From Actinomycetota bacterium (GTDB lineage Bacteria > Actinomycetota > Thermoleophilia > Gaiellales > Gaiellaceae), in the NCBI GenBank assembly GCA_005884005.1, contig VAWI01000062.1, positions 1-49,858 of the forward strand: DNA of 49,858 bases, written 5' to 3'. This document shows positions 38,478 to 46,261 of this stretch, piece by piece. The position numbers were made by a program, and so were the translations under genes. Under the pieces are notes generated by a model. The model was not told the origin of the DNA. It saw nothing but the letters and a program-made list of their open reading frames with translations, and did no database searches. The first letter of the stretch is position 1. Every line of letters begins with the position of its first letter.

Positions 38478-39230
38478 CTACGCGGTTTCGGGCCCCTCCC
38501 CTGCCTGGCAACTGGGGCACCAATAGGCGGTGCGGTTGGCCTCGCCCTGTCCGCGCGCTTCGATCGGCGTCCCGCAGCGGCGGCAGCCGCGGCCGGCGCG
38601 GTTGTAGACGAGGCGCCTTTCTCGCCGAGTCTCGACCGAGGTTGTCATCAACTCGTGCGCTGCCTGGAGGACGGCGCGGAGTTCCTCGTCTGATACCTCG
38701 ACCGCCGGTTGCCAGGGCGAAACCCCCGCCTCCCACAGCGCCTCCGCCTTCCAGAGGTTTCCGATCCCCGCGACGAGCCGCTGGTCGAGTAGCGCGTCGC
38801 CGATCGCGCGCCGGTGATCGCGCCGCAGGTTCGCGATCATCGCTTCGAGATCCGGTGGCTGAGCGAGGATGTCTGGGCCGAGCCGCCGGACGGCACGATC
38901 GTCTAGCTCCAGCACAGGGCCGTTCCAGAGCACGCCTTCGCGCTCCGCGCCGCGAAGGACGAGCCAGGGACGCCCCACGAGCTTCGACCCTCGCGCGTGC
39001 ACCTGCCAGCGGCCGGACATGCGCAGGTGGCTGCGTAGGACGATACCGTCCTCGAAGCGGAGAAGGAGGTTCTTGCCGGCCGCTTCGACGCCGAGCAGCC
39101 GTCGGCCGTCAAGCCGCTGTGCGAGCTGCTTGACGGCGGCACGCGGGTGCGGCGTCTCGACCTCGACCCGCTCACCGACGAGCACCTGCAAGCGCCGCGC
39201 CGCCCGCGCCAAGGAATCGCCTTCAGGCAC
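38478..39230 (-). CDS. nei: Fpg/Nei family DNA glycosylase (endonuclease VIII-like)
   Basis: 250 residues. After Met the catalytic PEGD (Pro2, Glu3) is intact, as in Nei rather than the PELP of MutM. Further marks are NLLLRFEDGIVLRSHLRMSGRW, the H2TH segment LLDQRLVAGIGNLWKAEALW, and the zinc finger CRRCG..CPSC near the C-terminus. It removes oxidised bases, mostly pyrimidines, and cleaves the AP site. The GTG start abuts the lhr stop (TAA directly followed by GTG). In Mycobacterium tuberculosis lhr and nei are also neighbours, so the pairing is conserved across Actinobacteria. Confidence 0.93.
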   Translation of the reverse strand: MPEGDSLARAARRLQVLVGERVEVETPHPRAAVKQLAQRLDGRRLLGVEAAGKNLLLRFEDGIVLRSHLRMSGRWQVHARGSKLVGRPWLVLRGAEREGVLWNGPVLELDDRAVRRLGPDILAQPPDLEAMIANLRRDHRRAIGDALLDQRLVAGIGNLWKAEALWEAGVSPWQPAVEVSDEELRAVLQAAHELMTTSVETRRERRLVYNRAGRGCRRCGTPIEARGQGEANRTAYWCPSCQAGEGPETA

Positions 39231-42200
39231 TTACGGTCGAAGCACGGCCCGGCGCGGCCCGGCGAGGAAGCCGGCCTCGACCAGGAGGGGAAGCGCCTCG
39301 CTCTCCGTCACGGGTTCGCCGTCGAAGCGCTCGACCGCGAGGCGCTTCTTAAGGCCGCCGCTGCGGACGTGCTCGACCAGTGCGGCGAGGGCAGGTCTGA
39401 GCCAGCTCTCGTCCGGCTCGCGCAGCGGGGCGAGCGAGCGGCCGCCGCGTTCGACGAAGAGCGCCGGCTTCCCGCCGAGAAGGACCACCTTTGCGCCGGC
39501 GACTCGGGCGGCCCGCGCGCCGGCTCTCCTCGGCCAAGGGAGCGCGGCCCCGTAGGGCTGTGCGGGATCGGCGGCTGCGAGCACGAGCGCGTCGGGCTCC
39601 TCGCCTTCTCGGGGCCGAAGCTCGCGGAGCCGCTCGACCGCTCCCCCGAGCGCGAACTGCGCTCCGCCTAGGCTCTCGACGAAGTAGCCGCGCCGGCAGA
39701 GACCGAGCGTCTCGAGCGCCTTCAGCTCGCCGTAGACGGCTCCGAACCCGCCGGGGATGCCTTCGGCTCGGACCCCGTCGCGGGTAAGGATGCCCTGGCG
39801 CTCTAGTAGCAACTCCCCGAGGGCGCGCCGGTCTGGCTGCTGGCCCGCGAACAGACGCTCCGTTCGCGACCAGCGGCCCTGCGTCGCCGTGATCTCGGTT
39901 GCTCGGCGTCGCGAGAAGCGGCGCGGCCTGCGTTCCGGCTTCGGGACGCCGTAGCGGCGGCCGGCCCGCAAGGGCTGCCAGGCGTCATTGGTGACCTCGC
40001 CCGCCCAAACGAGGTCCCAGAGCGCGGGGAGCGCCTGCTCGGTCTCGAGGCCGGTCTCCGCCAGCAGGTCGAACCAGAAGAGCGCACTGCCCTCGAGCGC
40101 AGTGCGTAGCCGGTCGTGAATCTCGCCTTCGGGCCGGTCCGCCGCGCCGACCTGCCCGAGCACGGGAGCGTCGTCGCGGAAATAGACGGCAACCCGGTCG
40201 AGGCCGGCGCCGACCCAGACCACTTCGCCCGAGGCGCAGAGCTGATCGAGCTGCGCCGGCGCGTAGCCCGGCACCCGTCGCGGCAGCACCTCAGCCTCCC
40301 ACAGCGACACCGGGAGCGCCAGCGCCTGCAACGGCACGAGCGCCTCGCGTAGTGTGGCCCGGCGGTCGATTCCGTGCCAGCTCGGGAGGAAGCGGCCGAG
40401 CGCAGCCTGCTCAGCGGGCTCGACCTCCTTGCGTAGGGCAGCGAGCGATGCGCGCCGCAGCCGACGCAGCACCTCGGGATCGCACCACTCACGCTCCGTG
40501 CCGCCGGGCCGCAGCTCACCGCGGACGAGCAGCTCTTCCCGTTCGAGTTCGCGCAGGACGGACTCGACGTCGATCCCGAAACGCTCCTTCGCCTGTGCCG
40601 TCGTGAAAGGCCCGCGTCCCTTGGCGTAGCGAAGCACCAGCGCTCGCAGTGGTTGCTCTCCGCCGTCGAGGTAGACGTCCGGCAGCCCCGACGGCGGCAT
40701 TACGCCGAGGGCATCGCGGTAGCGACCCGCGTCCTCAGCCGCGATCAGGCGCTCCTCGCCGGTAATCCGCAGCCGCAGCGCGCGCCGCTCGGCTTCGAGG
40801 ACGGCGGCGTGCGCCTCGTCGAACTCGCCCACGCGAAGGTCGCCGCGCAGGCGGAGCAGGTCGTGGAGCTCGTCCGGGTCCCGCGGATCGCCGCGGAGCT
40901 GCGCCTCCACCTCCTCGATGGCGTCGGGATCGAGGAGCTCTCGGAGCTCTTCTTGGCCGAGCAGCTCCCGCAACAGCTCACGATCGAGCGACAGCGCCTG
41001 GGCCCGCCGCTCCGCGGGAGGTGTGTCGTCTTCGTACATGTAGGTGGCGACGTAGTCGAAGAGCAGCGAGGCCGAATAGGGCGAAGCGGAAGGCGTCTCG
41101 ACGTCCACGAGGTCGAGCTGTCTCGTCCGGAGTCCCTGCAGCAACCGCTTCAGCGACGGCAGGTCGAAGACGTCCTGCAAACACTCGCGATAGGTCTCGA
41201 GAATGATCGGGAAGGCCGGGTACTTGCGCGCCACCTGGAGGAGAGACTGCGCCTTGAGGCGCTGCTGCCAGAGCGGCGTTCGCTGGTCGGGGCGCCGGCG
41301 CGGGATCAGCAACGCCCGGGCCGCGTTCTCGCGGAAGCGCGCGCCGAAGAGCGCCGAGTCGCCGACCTCGTTCACGACCAGCTCCTCGATCTCCTCGGGA
41401 TCGATCAGAACCACGTCGCTGTTCGGCACCGCGTCTGCGTCCGGGAGGTGGATCGCAATCCCATCGTCCGACCAAATCGCGTTGGCGTCCAAACCAAGCG
41501 TCTCACGCAGCCGCGCGGCAAGCGCGAGCGCCCAGGGCGCGTGCACGCGGGCTCCGAACGGCGTCAGGATGCAGAGCCGCCAGTCGCCGATCTCGTCGCG
41601 GAAGCGCTCGACCACGATCGTGCGATCGGACGGAAGCGCTCCAGTGGCCGCGGCCTGCTCGCTCAGGAACTGGAGCAGGTTCTGCGCGGCGCGTTCGTCG
41701 AGCGCGTGCTCGTCGCGCAACTTCGCCTTCGCCTTCGCATCGGGCAACGCGGCGAGCTCGCGCGAGACCGCTCCGACCGCTTCGCCGAGCTCGTAGGGCC
41801 GCCCTACTCCCTCGCCGCGCCAGAACGGCACCGCACCCGGCACGCCGGGAGCCGGCGAGACGAGCACTCGGTCACGCGTGATCTCCTCGATCCGCCAGGA
41901 CGAGGCGCCCAGCAGGAACGTCTGACCGGCGCGGGCCTCGTAGACCATCTCTTCGTCGAGCTCACCGACCCGTCCGCCGCCGTCGACGAGGTGAACGCCG
42001 AAGAGGCCCCGGTCCGGGATCGTGCCCGCGTTCGTGACCGCCAGCCGGCGTGCTCCCTGCCGCCCGCGCACGACCCCTGCCGTGCGGTCCCAGACGATCC
42101 GCGGCCGCAGCTCCGCGAACTCGTCCGACGGATAGCGGCCGGCGAGCATGTCGAGGACGTTCTCGAGCTGGACGCGCGAGAGCTCGGCGAAGGGATAAGC

Positions 42201-43475
42201 CTGCCGGACGAGCTGATGCAGCTCGCTGACCTCGATCTCCTCGTCGGCGCAGATCGCCACGACCTGCTGCGCGAGCACGTCGAGCGGGTTGCGGGGGATC
42301 ACGGTCTCCTCGATCGCGCCCTCGCGCATTTGCTTGGCGACCACCGCCGCCTCGAGCAGGTCGGCACGGAACTTGGGGAAGATGCGGCCCTTCGAGACGG
42401 CGCCGAGCTCGTGGCCGGCGCGGCCGATCCGCTGCAGCCCGCGCGCGACCGATTTCGGACTCTCGACCTGGATCACGAGATCAACCGCGCCCATGTCGAT
42501 CCCGAGCTCGAGCGACGAGGTTGCGACCAGGCAGGGAATCTCGCCCTTCTTCAGCAGCTCCTCGACCTCGAGCCGCTGCTCGCGGGCGACCGAACCGTGG
42601 TGCGCGCGCGCGATCTCCCGCGGCTCCTCTGCGTCCTCGTTCGCCAGCTCGTTCAGCCGCAGCGCCAGCCGTTCCGCAAGACGACGGTTGTTGACGAAGA
42701 CGATCGTCGAGCGGTGCTCGGAGACCAGCTTCAGGATCTCGGGGTAGATCGAGGGCCAGACCGAGTTGTACGAGCCCTCTTCCGGAACGGTCATGTCGTC
42801 GAGCGGGACGACGATCTGGAGGTCGAGCTCTTTCGCGCGGCCCGCATCGACGAGCTGGATCTCTCGCGCGCCCGAGACGAAGCGTCCGATCTCCTCCAAC
42901 GGGCGCTGCGTGGCCGACAGGCCGATCCGCTGGACCGGCTCTTCGACGAGGCCGTCGAGCCGTTCGACCGAGAGCGCCAGGTGCGCGCCGCGCTTCGTGC
43001 CGGCGACCGCATGCACCTCGTCCAAGATCAGTGTCTCGACCCCGCGGAGGATCTCGCGCGCCTGCGAGGTCAGCATCAGGAAGAGCGACTCCGGCGTCGT
43101 GATCAGGATGTCCGGCGGGTGGCGGAGCATCCGCTGGCGCTCCTTCTGGGGCGTGTCGCCGGTCCGTACGGCGACGGTCAGCTCCGAGCGCAGCCCGGTG
43201 AGCGGCCCGCGGAGATTGCGCTCGATGTCGTAGTTGAGCGCCTTCAGCGGCGAAACGTACAGCAGCCGGAGCCCCTGCCCGGGCTCGGGAGTCAGTTTGT
43301 CGATGCCGTAGAGGAAGGCAGCGAGCGTCTTGCCCGAGCCGGTGGGCGCTTGGATGAGCGTGTGCTTGCCGGTCGCAATCGCCGGCCAGCCGAGCGCCTG
43401 CGCGGGCGTCGGCTCGGAGAATGTGCGCTCGAACCAGGCGCGCGTTTCGGGGCTAAAAGGCGCAAGCGGCTCCAC
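39231..43475 (-). CDS. lhr: Lhr-type large superfamily 2 DNA helicase
   Basis: 1414 residues, close to the roughly 1500 of mycobacterial Lhr. N-terminal core: Walker A IQAPTGSGKTLAAFLY (about 38-53), DEVH box LILDEVHAVAGTKRGAHL, SATQRPLEEIGRFVSG, then VATSSLELGIDMGAVDLVIQ and QRIGRAGHELG in the second RecA domain. Winged-helix and Lhr-specific domains follow, and then a long C-terminal region (Lhr-CTD) ending near GFLAGPRRAVLRP. It is a 3'-5' ssDNA translocase that unwinds RNA:DNA hybrids in studied homologs and is DNA-damage inducible in mycobacteria. TAGGCT lies 6 nt before the GTG start. Confidence 0.94.
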   Translation of the reverse strand: MEPLAPFSPETRAWFERTFSEPTPAQALGWPAIATGKHTLIQAPTGSGKTLAAFLYGIDKLTPEPGQGLRLLYVSPLKALNYDIERNLRGPLTGLRSELTVAVRTGDTPQKERQRMLRHPPDILITTPESLFLMLTSQAREILRGVETLILDEVHAVAGTKRGAHLALSVERLDGLVEEPVQRIGLSATQRPLEEIGRFVSGAREIQLVDAGRAKELDLQIVVPLDDMTVPEEGSYNSVWPSIYPEILKLVSEHRSTIVFVNNRRLAERLALRLNELANEDAEEPREIARAHHGSVAREQRLEVEELLKKGEIPCLVATSSLELGIDMGAVDLVIQVESPKSVARGLQRIGRAGHELGAVSKGRIFPKFRADLLEAAVVAKQMREGAIEETVIPRNPLDVLAQQVVAICADEEIEVSELHQLVRQAYPFAELSRVQLENVLDMLAGRYPSDEFAELRPRIVWDRTAGVVRGRQGARRLAVTNAGTIPDRGLFGVHLVDGGGRVGELDEEMVYEARAGQTFLLGASSWRIEEITRDRVLVSPAPGVPGAVPFWRGEGVGRPYELGEAVGAVSRELAALPDAKAKAKLRDEHALDERAAQNLLQFLSEQAAATGALPSDRTIVVERFRDEIGDWRLCILTPFGARVHAPWALALAARLRETLGLDANAIWSDDGIAIHLPDADAVPNSDVVLIDPEEIEELVVNEVGDSALFGARFRENAARALLIPRRRPDQRTPLWQQRLKAQSLLQVARKYPAFPIILETYRECLQDVFDLPSLKRLLQGLRTRQLDLVDVETPSASPYSASLLFDYVATYMYEDDTPPAERRAQALSLDRELLRELLGQEELRELLDPDAIEEVEAQLRGDPRDPDELHDLLRLRGDLRVGEFDEAHAAVLEAERRALRLRITGEERLIAAEDAGRYRDALGVMPPSGLPDVYLDGGEQPLRALVLRYAKGRGPFTTAQAKERFGIDVESVLRELEREELLVRGELRPGGTEREWCDPEVLRRLRRASLAALRKEVEPAEQAALGRFLPSWHGIDRRATLREALVPLQALALPVSLWEAEVLPRRVPGYAPAQLDQLCASGEVVWVGAGLDRVAVYFRDDAPVLGQVGAADRPEGEIHDRLRTALEGSALFWFDLLAETGLETEQALPALWDLVWAGEVTNDAWQPLRAGRRYGVPKPERRPRRFSRRRATEITATQGRWSRTERLFAGQQPDRRALGELLLERQGILTRDGVRAEGIPGGFGAVYGELKALETLGLCRRGYFVESLGGAQFALGGAVERLRELRPREGEEPDALVLAAADPAQPYGAALPWPRRAGARAARVAGAKVVLLGGKPALFVERGGRSLAPLREPDESWLRPALAALVEHVRSGGLKKRLAVERFDGEPVTESEALPLLVEAGFLAGPRRAVLRP

Positions 43476-43481
43476 CCGCCC

Positions 43482-43487
43482 AGCCTA
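43482..43487 (-). promoter_or_regulatory. -10 element TAGGCT, leaderless promoter of lhr
   Basis: TAGGCT ends exactly 6 nt before the GTG at 43475. Confidence 0.48.
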
Positions 43488-43495
43488 GCCCGGAG

Positions 43496-43708
43496 CTACT
43501 TGCCGCCGTAGACGAAATACAAGGTCATCGCGATCGCGAGCACGATCAGCACTGTCACACCGGCGAAGAGGCCGACGCCCGTGATTGCGATCAGCGGCGT
43601 CCGGGCGCTGCTGCCTTCTTCCGCCTCCTTCTCGAGCTCCTTGGCCGTCTCGATCGGATGCTCGAGGGACTCGACGATCTCTTTCGCCTTGTCGACGGGA
43701 TCCGTCAT
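43496..43708 (-). CDS. Small single-pass membrane protein
   Basis: 70 residues. An acidic, helical cytoplasmic N-terminus of about 36 residues (AKEIVESLEHPIETAKELEKE) is followed by a long hydrophobic segment (about 40-66) and a short YGGK tail. TATTGT lies 7 nt before the ATG. It lies 20 bp upstream of lhr. Function unknown; tail-type small membrane proteins often act as regulators or anchors. Confidence 0.65.
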   Translation of the reverse strand: MTDPVDKAKEIVESLEHPIETAKELEKEAEEGSSARTPLIAITGVGLFAGVTVLIVLAIAMTLYFVYGGK

Positions 43709-43715
43709 GCGCTCG

Positions 43716-43721
43716 ACAATA
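43716..43721 (-). promoter_or_regulatory. -10 element TATTGT upstream of the small membrane protein
   Basis: TATTGT ends 7 nt before the ATG at 43708. Confidence 0.4.
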
Positions 43722-43740
43722 GCGCGCCCGCCCTGCGGCC

Positions 43741-43746
43741 TACGCT
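43741..43746 (+). promoter_or_regulatory. -10 element TACGCT, leaderless promoter of the P-loop kinase remnant
   Basis: TACGCT ends 6 nt before the ATG at 43753. It lies 20 bp from the divergent TATTGT box at 43716-43721. Confidence 0.42.
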
Positions 43747-43752
43747 TGCTCC

Positions 43753-44103
43753 ATGCGCGTCAACGTCAAGGGGATCAGCGGCTCGAGAAAGAGCACGTTC
43801 TCGCGCGAGCTGGCCGAGCGCCTCGGCGTCCCCTACCTCGAGCTCGACGCGATCCACCACGGCCCCAACTGGACGGAAGCCGGCGCCGAGGAGCTGCAGG
43901 CGCGGGTCCGTGAGTTTATGGCCCCCGCGCCGGACGGCTGGGTGATCGATGGCAACTACGAGAGCAAGCTGGGAAACCTCGTGCTCGGGCGCTCGTTGGT
44001 CCGGCACCGGCGGGAGTGGCCGCGCAAGTTCGCCCGCGAACAACGCTTCATGCGGCTGCGCTCGGTCGAGGAAGCCCGTCGCTGGCTCGAGCAGCAGGGG
44101 TAG
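43753..44103 (+). CDS. Degenerate, internally deleted P-loop kinase (adenylate-kinase/FlaR-like)
   Basis: 116 residues, where relatives have about 170. The N-terminus matches: MRVNVKGISGSRKSTFSRELAERLGVPYLELDAIHH in family positions, but the Walker A Gly before Lys13 is Arg12 (SGSRKST instead of SGSGKST). After GNYESKLGNLVLGR the expected nucleotide-binding strand, LID and arginine-finger region (about 55-60 residues) is absent, and the frame resumes at the C-terminal helix (RHRREWPRKFA, EEARRWLEQQ). The deletion is in frame. Catalysis is therefore unlikely; it may be a decaying gene or have a binding role. The HhH-GPD gene follows after 10 bp. Confidence 0.75.
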   Translation: MRVNVKGISGSRKSTFSRELAERLGVPYLELDAIHHGPNWTEAGAEELQARVREFMAPAPDGWVIDGNYESKLGNLVLGRSLVRHRREWPRKFAREQRFMRLRSVEEARRWLEQQG

Positions 44104-44106
44104 GCT
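44101..44106 (+). promoter_or_regulatory. -10 element TAGGCT upstream of the HhH-GPD gene
   Basis: TAGGCT ends 7 nt before the GTG at 44114; its TAG is also the stop codon of the preceding gene. Confidence 0.42.
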
Positions 44107-44113
44107 CTCGCCC

Positions 44114-44683
44114 GTGGCCACGAAGACCAAGCCGGACCGGCTGCACTACACCGGCAACGACGAGGCCGACCGGCTGATCGCGGACGAGCCGTTTGCGCTG
44201 CTGATGGGTTTCGCCCTCGACCAGCAGGTGCCGGTGCCGACCGCCTTCAGCGGGCCGTTGAAGCTGAAGCAGCGGCTCGGGACGCTCGATCCCGGCAAGA
44301 TCGCGGCGACCGATCCGGCGAAGGTCGAGGCGGCTTTCCGCGAGAAGCCGGCGATCCATCGTTTCCCCGGCAACATGGCGCGGCGGGTACAAGAACTCGC
44401 CGCGATCGTCACCAGCGAGTACGGCAGCGACGCCGCGCGTCTCTGGACGGATTCATCCGACGGCGCCGACCTCCACCGGCGGCTCTCGGAGCTACCCGGC
44501 TTCGGGGAAATGACGATCAAGTCGCTCAGCGCCGTGCTCGCGAAGCGGTTCGGGGTCGAGGCGGCGCGCGAGCTGGCCCCGACCCATCCGACGCTCGGCG
44601 ACGTCGATTCGCCCGAGGCGCTCGAGGCCTATCAGGCCAAGAAGCGGGCCTGGAAGGCGCAGCTCAAGGCGCGCCAGCAGTAG
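44114..44683 (+). CDS. HhH-GPD family protein (TIGR03252-like)
   Basis: 189 residues from GTG 44114. It matches the small actinobacterial HhH-GPD-related family: LHYTGNDEADRLIADEPFALLMGFALDQQVP (as two adjoining motifs), then SGPLKLKQRLG, and the helix-hairpin-helix LPGFGEMTIKSLSAVLAKRFG. There are no Fe-S cysteines, and the usual catalytic Asp of the glycosylase loop is not evident, so glycosylase activity is unproven. The C-terminus is Lys/Ala-rich. It adds to the repair-related genes of this window. Confidence 0.85.
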   Translation: MATKTKPDRLHYTGNDEADRLIADEPFALLMGFALDQQVPVPTAFSGPLKLKQRLGTLDPGKIAATDPAKVEAAFREKPAIHRFPGNMARRVQELAAIVTSEYGSDAARLWTDSSDGADLHRRLSELPGFGEMTIKSLSAVLAKRFGVEAARELAPTHPTLGDVDSPEALEAYQAKKRAWKAQLKARQQ

Positions 44684-44699
44684 CGCCGATATAGGCGGT

Positions 44700-45614
44700 A
44701 TGCGAGCCGTCCACGTCTTCGCCGCAGCCGTTTTCGTCGCCGCTCTGTCCGGTTCCGCGGCCGCGCTCCGACTGCCCGGCGCGCCGCGCTGCCCCGTCTT
44801 CCCGCAGACGAACCCCTGGAACCGGAGCATCGACAAGCTGCCGGTCGCAGCGAATTCCGGGACGCTGATCCGCTCGATCGGGCTCGACACCGGGCTTCAC
44901 GCCGACTTCGGCTCCGGAACCTGGGACGGCGGCCCGATCGGGATCCCGTTCGACGTGGTCACTGGCAACACGCCGCGGGCAAGGGTCTTGTTCGAGTACG
45001 CGGACGAGAGCGACCGCGTGGGTTACCCGATCCCGAAGCGGGTTCACATCGAGTACGGAAGCGACCATCACGCGCTGCTGGTCGACCGCGACGCCTGCCG
45101 CCTCTACGAGCTCGGCGGGCTCACGCGCTCGGGTGGTCGCTGGCACGCCTGGGCCGGCGCGACGTGGTACCTGCGCTCGAACCACGTTCGGCCGGCGACC
45201 TGGACGTCGGCCGACGCCGCCGGCCTCCCGATCTTCCCGGGCCTGGCTCGCTGGGACGAGGCGAAGCGCGGAGTGATCGACCACGCGCTGCGCTTCACCG
45301 CGGCGCGGACGCGACGCGCCTTCGTCTATCCGGCGCGCCACTACGCGAGCTCCTCGAACGACCTGTCGCTGCCACCGATGGGTCTCCGCGTCCGCCTGAA
45401 GGCGAGCTTCGACGTGCGGCCCTTCCCGCGCCAGGCGCGGATCGTGCTGATCGCACTGAAGCGCTACGGGATGCTGCTCGCCGACAACGGCTCGAACTGG
45501 TACATCAGCGGCGCGCCGAGCCCCGGCTGGTCGAACGACCAACTGCACACGCTGGGGCGGGTGAAGGGCTCGGACTTCGAGGTCGTGGACGCGTCGTCGC
45601 TGCGCCCGCGCTAG
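44700..45614 (+). CDS. Secreted protein, conserved in Actinobacteria, unknown function
   Basis: 304 residues with a signal peptide (VHVFAAAVFVAALSGSAAAL). The mature protein starts with APRCPVFPQTNPWNRSID, a motif typical of this uncharacterised family, and has GSGTWDGGPIGIPFDVV, a conserved HHALLVDRDACRLYEL and a YGMLLADNGSNWYISGAPSPGW block near the end. The domain is beta-rich and probably extracellular or wall-associated; some relatives are linked to carbohydrate-active enzymes, but I cannot confirm this. Its TAG stop shares bases with the stop of the convergent gene at 45611 inside a perfect palindrome. Confidence 0.8.
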   Translation: MRAVHVFAAAVFVAALSGSAAALRLPGAPRCPVFPQTNPWNRSIDKLPVAANSGTLIRSIGLDTGLHADFGSGTWDGGPIGIPFDVVTGNTPRARVLFEYADESDRVGYPIPKRVHIEYGSDHHALLVDRDACRLYELGGLTRSGGRWHAWAGATWYLRSNHVRPATWTSADAAGLPIFPGLARWDEAKRGVIDHALRFTAARTRRAFVYPARHYASSSNDLSLPPMGLRVRLKASFDVRPFPRQARIVLIALKRYGMLLADNGSNWYISGAPSPGWSNDQLHTLGRVKGSDFEVVDASSLRPR

Positions 45615-45620
45615 CGCGGG
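45605..45620. other. Perfect palindrome holding the stop codons of two convergent genes
   Basis: CCCGCGC-TA-GCGCGGG, 16 bp. The central CTAG provides TAG to the plus-strand gene (45612-45614) and TAG to the minus-strand gene (45611-45613). It may act as a bidirectional terminator stem. Confidence 0.6.
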
Positions 45621-46249
45621 TCGGGCGTGTCGAGATTCCAGTGGCGGCCGATCCCCGAGATCCAGCCGCCGTCCTCGCGCGGCTGCAAGGAGAAACGGCT
45701 GATCACCCGCTGGCCGCCTTCATAGTCGCCGTAGAGGAGATCGACCGTCATCCAGCCGCGTGCCTCGATCGCTTGCCGGGCGGCGGCGAACTCGGGCGTG
45801 GTGGGATCGCGGAAGGCGCCTTGCCAGAAGCCGAAGTCGCCGACCGGGACATAAAGGTCCCGCGTGAGCCGCGTGAACTGCTCGGGCGGCCGGTGCATCG
45901 AATCGCCGCGCTGCGGGGTCGGGTAGAAGTTCCAGCCGTGGAGCACGGCGATCCCCGAGCCGACATTCCGGACCGAGATCGCGAGGTAGATCGCGTCTTC
46001 GCCAACTTCGGCGATACCCCGGCCGCCTTCGACGACGAACCATTTCTCGTCGGAGAAGCCGACCTTCTGCTGGGGATCGTCGAGCTTCGAGGGGAGTAGC
46101 AGCGGCCGCAGTCCCAGCAGCAGCGAGCGCTCGGCGACCCGAGCCGCCCGGTTCGCCGAGCGCACCGAAGCGAACGTCGCCAGGGCGAGCACGAGCGTCC
46201 CGCCGGCGGTCGCCAGCGCCGAGATCGTCACCCAGTCGGTGGCGAGCAC
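45611..46249 (-). CDS. Membrane-anchored protein of unknown function (212 aa)
   Basis: 212 residues. One N-terminal membrane segment (about 8-28, ISALATAGGTLVLALATFA) is followed by a helical linker (ANRAARVAERSLLLGLRPLL) and a beta domain with AIYLAISVRNVGSGIAVLHGW, typical of a class of single-pass actinobacterial proteins. It starts at GTG 46249, with TAGGAT 6 nt upstream, 9 bp after the oxidoreductase stop. There are no catalytic signatures. Confidence 0.75.
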   Translation of the reverse strand: MLATDWVTISALATAGGTLVLALATFASVRSANRAARVAERSLLLGLRPLLLPSKLDDPQQKVGFSDEKWFVVEGGRGIAEVGEDAIYLAISVRNVGSGIAVLHGWNFYPTPQRGDSMHRPPEQFTRLTRDLYVPVGDFGFWQGAFRDPTTPEFAAARQAIEARGWMTVDLLYGDYEGGQRVISRFSLQPREDGGWISGIGRHWNLDTPDPR

Positions 46250-46255
46250 GGGCCG

Positions 46256-46261
46256 ATCCTA
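46256..46261 (-). promoter_or_regulatory. -10 element TAGGAT upstream of the 212-aa gene
   Basis: TAGGAT ends 6 nt before the GTG at 46249 and overlaps the stop region of the oxidoreductase gene. Confidence 0.42.

Noticed and set aside
37228..38736. 502-residue version of the unknown protein
   Set aside because: The first 89 residues overlap nei in another frame; GTG 38469 lies right after the nei stop.
40653..43511. A 952-codon open frame antisense to lhr
   Set aside because: High G+C makes long shadow frames. The lhr frame on the other strand has all helicase motifs, and the antisense product has biased Arg/Glu/Leu composition without domains.
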